Assembly (NCBI GenBank): GCA_964609215.1
Contig: CAZSQZ010000004.1
Coordinates: 124,001 to 188,000 of the forward strand
DNA length: 64,000 nt
Reading direction: 5' to 3'
From: JABDKJ01 sp964609215
Lineage (GTDB): Bacteria > Bacteroidota > Bacteroidia > Flavobacteriales_D > JABDKJ01
The position numbers and the translations under genes are program-made. Below the pieces are notes generated by a model that did no database searches, had not been told where the DNA came from, and saw nothing but the letters and a program-made list of their open reading frames with translations. Shown here one piece after another: positions 56,189-64,000 of the stretch (position 1 is its first letter; every line of letters starts with the position of its first letter).

Positions 56189-57391
56189 CTATAGTCCCGT
56201 TCTGTGTATGAACCAAATATTATAAAAGAGCATGAAATCTAATCCATTGAACTGTTTATTTTCTGCCCAGATTTGACCAGAACTTCTTTGATCCTCTGAT
56301 GTAAAAAAATAATTATAGCTATTCCAAGCTCCTTGGTTTGTTCCAAATATTCCCATTTGAGAGGCTGCATCCAATATTCTCTCGCTCATGTTTATCAAGC
56401 TGTCCTTTTCAAACTCTTTTTGATTTTCATAAAGAAGTGAATTCATTAAAGGATAGATTAACCAATTATTCTCCAAGGAAAGGTTCTTAAGTTTTGCGCC
56501 TGTTTTATCTCCTGAGGAATTGGACAACATCAAAGAGGTGAGCCTCTTATTTCTTTTACTTAAATCAGATTTTCCATTGCCTCTAAGGAATTTCCAAAAT
56601 TTCCCCTTAAAAAAAGGTATCTTAATAGTCCTACTGGAATCACTATCAAAAAAATAAAACAACTGTTTTAAATCACTGGCATAAGGTCTCATGTTATACT
56701 CTCCATGCACAAAAATATTCGCGTGAGTATTGGCGCATGGGTGCACGATCTTCCATTTATTCTGCTCCAAATAATTGAACATTCTAATGGCATTATCACA
56801 GGCCAATTTATTTAAATCTTCCCCTTTTACTATTGTTCCTAAAGGGATATATTTTTTGACCAGTGCTAAACCTAAAAATATATTTAAGTACTGATCGATA
56901 TCGGGTTCAATACTCCCTTTACTTTGTATTTCACCTGAACTATCTAAATTTGGTTTAGTGTCCCTTTGAACAAAGAAGCCATTAAGGGGAACACTGTCAC
57001 AAGCAAATATTGGCTCGGCACTAGCATCTAAACGCTGCAAAGCTTTTAGAGCTCTATAAAGTTCTATCAAATTCTGAGTTGGACTTAATTCTTCATACTC
57101 AGTAATAGGCAAGTACATTTTAGAAGATAAAATTCTATACTCCGTAGCCAGTAAACCAAGATACCATCCTAAATCATTACCCGTATTATGGTATTGAATT
57201 TCTTTATTCTCTAAATCATAAATTGCTCCAGGAATACTTTTTCCTTCTCCTGAACCAATGGAAATAAACTGTTCCTTAAATGCGTAACGATACTTCCAAT
57301 ACTTAACCTGATTTAAATACTTAGTTTGAGATTTTAGCGAATAAAAGCTCAACATCATTAAAAAGACAAGTAGTGTTTTTTTCAAAATCAT
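56189..57391 (-). CDS. Large secreted protein of unknown function
   Basis: From the ATG at 57391 the protein is 400 residues with a signal peptide (MILKKTLLVFLMMLSFYS). The TTG at 57430 would add 13 mostly hydrophobic residues and is not preferred. It is mainly helical, with NDLGWYLGLLATEYRILSSK and RALKALQRLDAS early, and an NTHANIFVHGEYNM histidine-rich segment near 245. Repeated helix pairs suggest an alpha/alpha-toroid like some glycan-active enzymes, but no catalytic motif can be confirmed. It ends 27 bases from the convergent secreted-protein gene. Confidence 0.65.
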   Translation of the reverse strand: MILKKTLLVFLMMLSFYSLKSQTKYLNQVKYWKYRYAFKEQFISIGSGEGKSIPGAIYDLENKEIQYHNTGNDLGWYLGLLATEYRILSSKMYLPITEYEELSPTQNLIELYRALKALQRLDASAEPIFACDSVPLNGFFVQRDTKPNLDSSGEIQSKGSIEPDIDQYLNIFLGLALVKKYIPLGTIVKGEDLNKLACDNAIRMFNYLEQNKWKIVHPCANTHANIFVHGEYNMRPYASDLKQLFYFFDSDSSRTIKIPFFKGKFWKFLRGNGKSDLSKRNKRLTSLMLSNSSGDKTGAKLKNLSLENNWLIYPLMNSLLYENQKEFEKDSLINMSERILDAASQMGIFGTNQGAWNSYNYFFTSEDQRSSGQIWAENKQFNGLDFMLFYNIWFIHRTGL

Positions 57392-57553
57392 CTCGATAAA
57401 TATAACGATGATATTAATGGAAAATAACAAAGGAAAATTTAATGCTAAACCATATTTAATAGTAGTTCATCAAGCTTTATGAAACATTCATAGGCTCACA
57501 GCGTATAACAACGCGAAACCAGTTTTATTTTTTACATATTAAAAGCGTGAGCT

Positions 57554-60500
57554 ATGGAAAGTGCAAGGAGAATTTTGAAGTCATTAATGGCTTTTTGTGT
57601 GTTGTTGGGAATATCTGTTAACTCGCAAGCCCAATCCCCCCAATTTAAATTAAGAAAAGATTTAGACAAACATGTTCACGGAGAACAATGTGCGTCTCAA
57701 ACCGTGCATGAAATAAAAATGCAGAATGATCCTGTTTACGCAGAAGCATTTAGGAATGCGGAAGAAATGGTAGAAGCTCATTTAAAGAGTGGAAATAACA
57801 ATAGATCGGGGCAAGTTTATACCATACCTATTGTTGTTCATGTAATTCATACAGGCGAAGCTATTGGCTCAGGAACGAATATATCTGATGAACAGGTTCA
57901 GAGTGCCATTGACGCTTTAAATGAAGATTTCAGAAAGGAACTGGGAACCAATGGTTTCGGAAATGGTGTCGATGTTGAGTTTGAGTTCTGTCTGGCAATT
58001 AGAGATCCTCAAGGAAATGCAACTAATGGTATTAATAGAGTAAACGGTTCTTCTGTTCCCAATTATGCAAATGAAGGAATTGGGATTGGTCAAGGTTCAG
58101 GTGCTTCAGAAAGCGCAGTAAAGAGCTTAAGCCATTGGCCTGCCTCAGACTACTATAATATTTGGATTGTAAATGAAATAGAAGATAATGATGGTGGTGC
58201 CGGTATTCAAGGTTTTGCATATTTTCCAAATGGAACACTTGTAGATGGAACGGTTATCTTATTCAATGCTTTTGGTACCGTTGGAAATTTAAAATCATAT
58301 ACCAGCTTAAACAGAGTTACCACTCATGAAATTGGTCATGCTTTCAGTCTGTACCATACTTTCCAAGGAGGCACTTGCACAGAAAGTAATTGTGCAACTC
58401 AAGGTGATAGGGTTTGTGATACACCTCCAACAGTACTTAGCTCTAGCTGTAATAATCCTGCATGTTCTGGTACACAAATGGTGGATAATTATATGGACTA
58501 CACCAGCGAAACATGTCAAAACATGTTTACACAGGGTCAAAAAGATAGAATGAGAGCTTCATTGGAAACGCAAAGAGCCAGTCTGCTTAACTCCCTTGCT
58601 TGTGTGCCTGTTACATCTGTAGATGCTTCTACGAATAGTATTAACAGCCCAGCTGGATCCTTATGCGCAACCACATTTGAACCGGAAATTACTATTGGCA
58701 ATTTTGGAAGTCAAACCATTACTAGTCTTGAAATTAATTATTATGTGGATAGCGAGAATTCCAATACTTATAATTGGACAGGAAGTTTGGGTACTGCTGA
58801 AACACAGACAATAACATTACCTGCAATAACAAGCACGGTTGGTTCACATACTCTTCACGTATTTACCGAAAATCCTAACGGAAGTACAGATGAAAATCAA
58901 AGCAATGATATTGCAAGTGTCCCATTTGATATTGTGGATGGAGAAACCATTGAGGTTAACATTACTCTTGATAATTATGGCGAAGATAATACATGGGAAA
59001 TCACGGATGCTTCCGGTGCGGTGGTAGCAAGTGGAGGACCCTACGCTAATTTCAATTTAGGTCAGGAAAACCAGATAGATGTTTGTCTGGTTGAAGGTTG
59101 CTATGATTTTACCATATATGATGCATTTGGTGATGGAATGTGTTGCCAATACGGTTTTGGTGCATTTGAAGTAGTATTGCCAGATGGTACTGTCGCTGTT
59201 AGTGGTGGCACCTTCACCGATTCAGCAACTGAAAACTTCTGCTTGAATAGTGGAGGAAGCACGGGACAAGCACCTGTTTCAAATTTCGCAGCTAACCAGA
59301 CCACAACTTGTGAGGGAACAAACATAAATTTCACAGACCAAAGTAATTTTAATCCGACTTCATGGAATTGGATATTTGAAGGTGGAAGTCCATCAACATC
59401 CACTCAGGAAAACCCAAACAACATTTCCTATACATCTCCAGGAACTTATGCTGTAACACTTGAGGTAAGTAACGCAAACGGAACAGATACTGAAGTAAAA
59501 AGTGGATTTATAACGATAACTAATCAACCTGTATTGAGTGGTACTATCATAAATGAGTCGTGTTTTGAATCGAACGATGCATCCATTGATTTACAAATTC
59601 AACATTGGACACCTGGAATGACCTATTCATGGAGTAACGGATTTAACGGTCCAGATCCTTCTGGTTTATCTGCTGGTGTTCACACTGTTAATATAGAAGA
59701 TAACGCGGGTTGTACAGCTATGGCAAGCTTTACCATTAACTCTCCGGATCAAATCAATGTTGACCTTGTGAGCGCGGAAAATGTATCGTGCAATGGTCTT
59801 AGCAATGGTTCAATAGAGGTTGATGTTACCGGAGGAGTTTCAGGCTATTCTTTAAGTTGGAATGATCCAGACAATCAAAACGGAACTATCGCAACAAATT
59901 TGAGCGCGGGAACTTATCATGTGGTTGTCACTGATGCAAACGATTGTTCTTATACAGAAGGATTCATTATTAATGAACCCAGTCCTATTTTACCCACAAA
60001 AGTATTCTCTCAAGCGGATAGTTGTGCCCAAGGTATTGGCTCTGCACAAATTGATGTAGTGGGAGGAACTCCAGGTTATGAAATTGTGTGGAATGATCCA
60101 TTGAATACAACAGGAAATACTTTAGTAAATGCCCTTGCGGGTCAATATGAAGCGCTAATAACAGATCAAAACAACTGTACGAAAACTGCAAGTGTTTGGA
60201 TAGATGAAATTTCATGTGGTGGAACTGCAGTTGGAATAAGCGATTTTGGTGCCAGCTCAACAATGGTATGTGCTGGAAATTCCATAAACTTTACAGACCA
60301 AAGCGATTTTGAAGGTACTTCATGGAATTGGACTTTTGAAGGTGGAACTCCCGAAACTTCTACTGATCAAAATCCAACGAATATTGTTTATTCTGTACCG
60401 GGAACATATTATGTTTCTTTAGAGGTTTCCAATGCAGATGGAAGCGATGCTGAGGTAAAGAATGCTTTTATTACAGTAACAAACGCCCCAACACTTAATG

Positions 60501-61231
60501 GATCAATAACAAATGCTTCATGTTTTGACTCGGAGGATGGAAACATTGACTTGGAACTTTCGGGTGCAGCATCTGGTGTTACTTATAACTGGAGTAATGG
60601 ATTTACAGGACAAGATCCTGATGGTCTTGGTGCTGGTGAGTATACGGTCACACTTATTGATGGGGCGGGATGCAATGCAACAGCAACCTATACGGTTGGC
60701 AGTCCTGAAGATATTTACATAGAAACAGTATTTAGCCAACCCGATTCTTGTGAACTGGGAACTGGAATGGTGGAAGTCGTAATATTCGGTGGAACACCTA
60801 ACTATGATATCGTTTGGAACGATAATTCAAATCAAACAGGAACTATTCTTTCGAATGTGGTTACTGGTGAGTATGAAGGAAATATTACTGATGGTAGTGG
60901 ATGTGAAAAAACGGTAACCGTATATGTTGAAGATATTAATTGTGATGGTACGGTCGGAATAAATGATCAATTGCCGTTTAATGAAATTTCCATTTTCCCG
61001 AATCCCTTAAGTGATGACTTTATGACGATAGATTTCGGTACTTTAAACATAAAAAATTGTGAATTTACCATTTATGATATGTCTGGTAAGAAGATAATAA
61101 GTGAAAGCACTACAGAATTAAATGAAAAGCATCAATTGAATCTATCTAATTTTTCATCGGGAATTTACTTGTTGAATATTAGCACGGATATAGGAAGTTA
61201 TTCGGAACGATTAATAATAAAAAGAGATTAG
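57554..61231 (+). CDS. Secreted M43 metalloprotease with PKD, SprB-like repeats and T9SS tag
   Basis: The 1225-residue protein has a signal peptide (to about 27), then a pappalysin/cytophagalysin (M43) catalytic domain. Zinc ligands His258, His262, His268 and base Glu259 lie in HEIGHAFSLYH; the Met-turn is Met314 in NYMDY. After a CARDB-like segment (about 365-460) and a jelly-roll-like domain (about 465-565) come PKD1 (575-655), three SprB-like repeats (660-733, 735-808, 812-888), PKD2 (895-975) and two more SprB-like repeats (980-1053, 1055-1130). A T9SS type A domain starts SIFPNPLSDD at 1146. It should be exported by T9SS, cut proteins outside the cell and bind surfaces or glycans through its repeats. 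Confidence 0.95.
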   Translation: MESARRILKSLMAFCVLLGISVNSQAQSPQFKLRKDLDKHVHGEQCASQTVHEIKMQNDPVYAEAFRNAEEMVEAHLKSGNNNRSGQVYTIPIVVHVIHTGEAIGSGTNISDEQVQSAIDALNEDFRKELGTNGFGNGVDVEFEFCLAIRDPQGNATNGINRVNGSSVPNYANEGIGIGQGSGASESAVKSLSHWPASDYYNIWIVNEIEDNDGGAGIQGFAYFPNGTLVDGTVILFNAFGTVGNLKSYTSLNRVTTHEIGHAFSLYHTFQGGTCTESNCATQGDRVCDTPPTVLSSSCNNPACSGTQMVDNYMDYTSETCQNMFTQGQKDRMRASLETQRASLLNSLACVPVTSVDASTNSINSPAGSLCATTFEPEITIGNFGSQTITSLEINYYVDSENSNTYNWTGSLGTAETQTITLPAITSTVGSHTLHVFTENPNGSTDENQSNDIASVPFDIVDGETIEVNITLDNYGEDNTWEITDASGAVVASGGPYANFNLGQENQIDVCLVEGCYDFTIYDAFGDGMCCQYGFGAFEVVLPDGTVAVSGGTFTDSATENFCLNSGGSTGQAPVSNFAANQTTTCEGTNINFTDQSNFNPTSWNWIFEGGSPSTSTQENPNNISYTSPGTYAVTLEVSNANGTDTEVKSGFITITNQPVLSGTIINESCFESNDASIDLQIQHWTPGMTYSWSNGFNGPDPSGLSAGVHTVNIEDNAGCTAMASFTINSPDQINVDLVSAENVSCNGLSNGSIEVDVTGGVSGYSLSWNDPDNQNGTIATNLSAGTYHVVVTDANDCSYTEGFIINEPSPILPTKVFSQADSCAQGIGSAQIDVVGGTPGYEIVWNDPLNTTGNTLVNALAGQYEALITDQNNCTKTASVWIDEISCGGTAVGISDFGASSTMVCAGNSINFTDQSDFEGTSWNWTFEGGTPETSTDQNPTNIVYSVPGTYYVSLEVSNADGSDAEVKNAFITVTNAPTLNGSITNASCFDSEDGNIDLELSGAASGVTYNWSNGFTGQDPDGLGAGEYTVTLIDGAGCNATATYTVGSPEDIYIETVFSQPDSCELGTGMVEVVIFGGTPNYDIVWNDNSNQTGTILSNVVTGEYEGNITDGSGCEKTVTVYVEDINCDGTVGINDQLPFNEISIFPNPLSDDFMTIDFGTLNIKNCEFTIYDMSGKKIISESTTELNEKHQLNLSNFSSGIYLLNISTDIGSYSERLIIKRD

Positions 61232-61232
61232 A

Positions 61233-61262
61233 AAAAAAGCCCGCTTTAAAGCGGGCTTTTTT
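61233..61262. terminator. Perfect bidirectional terminator
   Basis: A fully self-complementary 30-base sequence (A-run, AGCCCGC, TTTAAA, GCGGGCT, T-run) lies between the convergent metalloprotease and GEVED genes and can end transcription from both sides. Confidence 0.88.
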
Positions 61263-61274
61263 GTTTCATTTTCT

Positions 61275-62843
61275 TTAGTAAACTGAATTTTTGGTTACAT
61301 CAAAGTGAATCTTAGTATTTATGAAATTCCCCTGAATATCTGTGCATTCAACACGAAAACCAGTATAGTTTCCGCCTGATTGTTTTACTTCTGAAATACC
61401 GCAAACTGTTGGAGTATAGGCAAAATCTGTACCTACTCCTACCGTACTTCCTACAGTAGCATCATAGATTTCAACTATATAATCTTCAGATTCTCCCCAT
61501 ACAGAGGTAATGCAAGGTTGATTTACAAGATTTTGAACTAACCAATCGGATAGAATCCGCATCGTTGTCAGTCCTAATTCAGCATTTGCAGGAACCGTAT
61601 GTTGTCCTGGTAAAGGGCCAGAAGGAGGACCTGACAAAGCACCTGCTTGTACCGGCATTTGATGCGGCATTGAAAAATTTCCATTTGGTGTTTGTCCTCC
61701 CGGAGACATTGGAACCCATGCAATTGCTTCACCAGGATCTGTAAAATCTCCATCTCTATTCCAATCGACCCAGCAAACCATTTCATCTGGCCAATTTCTG
61801 GCAGATTCCATAAACATTCTAAAATAATCGTCTGGTCCTTTGCCCAATCTAATGGTGAGTTGATTCACCTGATTTGCACCTTGGTCAGATGGGTGATATA
61901 TTTGATTGCAAGGAGAATTTGAAGTGATATCTACATTTGGATAATATTTTCCATGATTGCCCATACCATTTTGAATTACGCATGGGTCTTGGCCATTTGT
62001 GCTACAACCAGAAAGAGCTCCCCAAGCGCCACCAGCAAGTTGAGAAACATAATCACCAGCGGAAGGAAGGCCAGGCGCAAATCCTATTCCTGTTGACATC
62101 CATGTACCCCCAGCCGCATTTGTTGGATAGGGCCAAATATCGTTTGGATTTGAGCCAACTGGTGGTAAAAAACCTTCACCATTTTGCATGACCTGCAATT
62201 CGATAGGGTTAGGCCCTGCACCATCTAGGTCCACATAAGATTCTAATCTGAAAGCTTCTATATGACTTGCATTAAAAGGTGCAGAACAATCTGCTATATA
62301 ATTGGGGTCACATACCGGAGGAACAATTGGCAAATCGTCAGGTAAGGGAAGTTTATTGGCTTCACTTGTTAGGGTAACTGTAGGATAAGTGGAAAAAGGA
62401 GTATCAAACGTAATATCGTAAGAACCCGTTCCCAATTCGACCGCTGTAAAACCCAGACCTTCTGTAGTAAACACAAATCCACCAGAACCTCCATTTGCAA
62501 GTGTATCCCAATTATTTCCTACCACCCCAGCATAACCGAAAGGTTTATACTTTATCCACCTATCACCTTCCCAATAATAAAGTCCTGCATCTGCATCAGT
62601 TTGGTAGACAAGCATAGATTCTCCATTATTTGCAGAAGATGCCAGAGTATTACCAAAAGCTACTTTTTGTATTTCTGTCATTTGCGGAACTAGAAATCCT
62701 TGAGAATTTAAACCATCTAAATCTAAAATAGCAGAAGGGTCAGCAACTGTAGAACCATCAGAACTAATCTTTATTCCTTGTCCAAAAGCAATTAAACAAA
62801 GGAACATAGACAGTATGGTTAGTTGTGCTTTCAAGAAAAACAA
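61275..62843 (-). CDS. Secreted protein with tail-fibre-like N-terminus and GEVED domain
   Basis: Up to 522 residues. The first part has a signal peptide (LTILSMFLCLIAFGQG) and then AILDLDGLNSQGFLVPQMTE and GLYYWEGDRWIKYKP, a head domain typical of Bacteroidota proteins that share the start of phage tail-fibre-like proteins. The middle has cysteine-paired segments. Residues about 330-462 are a GEVED domain (VCWVDWNRDGDF, then WGESEDYIVEI). The end FRVECTDIQG-NF-NTKIHFDV is shared with the next gene. No T9SS tag is seen. Starts are unclear: TTG at 62843, or TTG at 62834 giving (M)KAQLTILSM. It forms a tandem with a close paralogue. Confidence 0.85.
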   Translation of the reverse strand: MFFLKAQLTILSMFLCLIAFGQGIKISSDGSTVADPSAILDLDGLNSQGFLVPQMTEIQKVAFGNTLASSANNGESMLVYQTDADAGLYYWEGDRWIKYKPFGYAGVVGNNWDTLANGGSGGFVFTTEGLGFTAVELGTGSYDITFDTPFSTYPTVTLTSEANKLPLPDDLPIVPPVCDPNYIADCSAPFNASHIEAFRLESYVDLDGAGPNPIELQVMQNGEGFLPPVGSNPNDIWPYPTNAAGGTWMSTGIGFAPGLPSAGDYVSQLAGGAWGALSGCSTNGQDPCVIQNGMGNHGKYYPNVDITSNSPCNQIYHPSDQGANQVNQLTIRLGKGPDDYFRMFMESARNWPDEMVCWVDWNRDGDFTDPGEAIAWVPMSPGGQTPNGNFSMPHQMPVQAGALSGPPSGPLPGQHTVPANAELGLTTMRILSDWLVQNLVNQPCITSVWGESEDYIVEIYDATVGSTVGVGTDFAYTPTVCGISEVKQSGGNYTGFRVECTDIQGNFINTKIHFDVTKNSVY

Positions 62844-62880
62844 ATCAGATCAAATTAAATTGCTCTGATAAATTGCGAAT

Positions 62881-64000
62881 TCAATAAACTGAATTCTTGG
62901 TTACATCAAAATGAATTTTAGAATCTATTGCATCACCATTAATATCCGTGCACTCGACCCTAAATCCAGTAAAGTTTCCAGGAACTCCCAGTAACTGTGA
63001 AATACCACATACCGTAGGAGTAAATGAAAAATCATTTCCAAGCCCTACAACACTTCCATTCGAATCATCGTAGATTTCAACAACAAAATCTTCTGTTTCT
63101 CCCCAAGTAGCTGTTCTGCATGGTTCATCCCATAAAGTAGGGTTTGAATTAGTACCGCCTGTCCAAGTAGAATACACTCTTAAGTTGGTTAATCCAAAAT
63201 CTACAGCAATAGAAGCATCAGTAGGAAAGGTAAACTGACCTGGAGTACCATTTTGAACAAAAGGAGAAGTTTGAACAGGGTGAGCCGCCAAATGAGCGGA
63301 ACCATTACATCCACTTCCTGCATTTCCCTGACCTCCAGTACAAGGTGGAGGAGTAACTTGACCTAAAAATTCTCCAACATCTGCAAAATCTCCATCTCTG
63401 TTCCAATCGATATACGCTGCCATAGCATCTGACCAGTGAGGAGAAGACTCGACATAAATTTCAAAATGATCTGTAGCTGCATTTCCTATTCTTAAAGAAA
63501 CTTGATTGTCTTGTTGAGTATCTAATGCAGCAGTTCCATTCGTAGTTTCTGCTGGGTGATAAATGTTATTACAAAAGGAATTCACCGATGCGTTTATACC
63601 ATCTGGAAGATAACGACCGTAATTACCTCCACCGTTTTGAACAACACAAGGATCTGCTGCCTGAAGAATGCAATCTGTTGTCAAGCCCCAGCAACCACCT
63701 GCTAAAAGTGACTGATTAGCTGCAGCTGGTGGTGCACCAGTTGAAAGTGGAGGAGTTCCGGTCATCCATGACTGAGGCCATGAACATCCATTTCCATCCG
63801 CGATAGCACTTACAAATTCAGGTGTTGAAGTATCGTTGGTATATCCTCCTGGGATAGTATTTGAATTTAATACTGGTAAAAACCCAACTCCATTTTGAAT
63901 CACTTGCGTTTCAGTAGTTCCCCCAACTTCAACGGTAGAAACTATTCTCACCGCTTCGCACTGATCAGAGTTAAAGTCAGCTGTACAGTTTGCAGTAAAA
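62881..64000 (-). CDS. GEVED-domain paralogue, 5' end outside window
   Basis: The frame is open to the right edge; the visible part is about 373 residues. It matches the downstream gene segment by segment: the ADF/CE(A)-x-R-I-V opening, cysteine pairs, the PNG-YP motif, AYIDWNRDGDFADVGEF (GEVED), WGETEDFVVEI, and a nearly identical C-terminus (GFRVECTDINGDAIDSKIHF ending DVTKNSVY). A GTG at 63951 is only an internal codon, not the true start, because the similarity continues upstream. It lies 37 bases from the next gene and is probably co-transcribed. Confidence 0.85.
   Translation of the reverse strand, partial: FTANCTADFNSDQCEAVRIVSTVEVGGTTETQVIQNGVGFLPVLNSNTIPGGYTNDTSTPEFVSAIADGNGCSWPQSWMTGTPPLSTGAPPAAANQSLLAGGCWGLTTDCILQAADPCVVQNGGGNYGRYLPDGINASVNSFCNNIYHPAETTNGTAALDTQQDNQVSLRIGNAATDHFEIYVESSPHWSDAMAAYIDWNRDGDFADVGEFLGQVTPPPCTGGQGNAGSGCNGSAHLAAHPVQTSPFVQNGTPGQFTFPTDASIAVDFGLTNLRVYSTWTGGTNSNPTLWDEPCRTATWGETEDFVVEIYDDSNGSVVGLGNDFSFTPTVCGISQLLGVPGNFTGFRVECTDINGDAIDSKIHFDVTKNSVY

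Noticed and set aside
1..64000. CRISPR arrays, tRNA and rRNA genes, transposases and integrases
   Set aside because: All gaps of more than about 100 bases were read; none shows regularly spaced repeats, cloverleaf-like segments or recombinase motifs.

Overview
The window is AT-rich, densely coded DNA from a member of the Bacteroidota, most likely a marine or freshwater Flavobacteriales (Crocinitomicaceae/Cryomorphaceae-like; this placement is inference from gene content). The evidence is type IX secretion (T9SS) C-terminal sorting domains on several secreted proteins, TonB-dependent receptors with N-terminal carboxypeptidase-regulatory-like domains, an S46 dipeptidyl peptidase, DUF5606, SprB-like repeats, and promoter boxes of the Bacteroidota form TAnnTTTG. 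No rRNA, tRNA, CRISPR array, integrase or transposase was seen.

Layout. (1) 1-14538, minus strand: a six-gene operon in which all five junctions are 4-base stop/start overlaps. It encodes a small secreted protein, a T9SS-tagged protein, a lipoprotein, a 2160-residue SpvB/RHS-like giant, a secreted protein possibly of LolA-like fold, and a second giant of at least 1560 residues that runs off the left edge. (2) 15.0-20.1 kb: a pRiA4b ORF-3-like protein, DUF5606, an S8 subtilase with T9SS tag, an HsdR-N-like nuclease-fold protein and DNA polymerase III delta. (3) 20.2-31.6 kb, plus strand: TonB receptor, CTP synthase, YidC, a DUF6438 lipoprotein, an S46 peptidase, then an MBOAT/SGNH pair for surface-glycan O-acylation. 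(4) 31.6-40.9 kb, minus strand: a T9SS-tagged protein, a PorE-like TPR/beta-propeller protein without OmpA domain, an EI24/CysZ-like membrane protein, SRPBCC, a NIP-type aquaporin, a DEAD-box helicase, two overlapping tiny membrane-protein genes and a rhomboid protease. (5) 41.0-46.8 kb, minus strand: an accessory block of small hypothetical genes (YwqG/DUF1963, lipoprotein, zinc ribbon, leucine-rich repeat) ending in a two-gene restriction-modification cassette (C5 methyltransferase plus PD-(D/E)XK-type partner). A 64-base imperfect hairpin resembling an integron attC site lies at the 3' end of the methyltransferase gene. (6) 47.1-52.0 kb: a short SSB, an acyltransferase-3, adenylosuccinate lyase, a conserved hypothetical and L-2-hydroxyglutarate oxidase. 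(7) 52.0-55.2 kb, minus strand: a probable copper-linked trio (HYC_CC_PP-type protein, HMA protein, TonB receptor). (8) 55.2-64.0 kb: two unknown secreted proteins, a 1225-residue M43 metalloprotease with PKD/SprB repeats and T9SS tag, and tandem GEVED-domain paralogues, the second cut by the right edge.

The general theme is cell-surface and secreted machinery interleaved with core genes (holA, pyrG, yidC, purB) and one accessory/defence block. The most unusual parts are the fully overlapping giant-protein operon, and the restriction-modification cassette with its attC-like hairpin and helically phased TAAACG repeats upstream.
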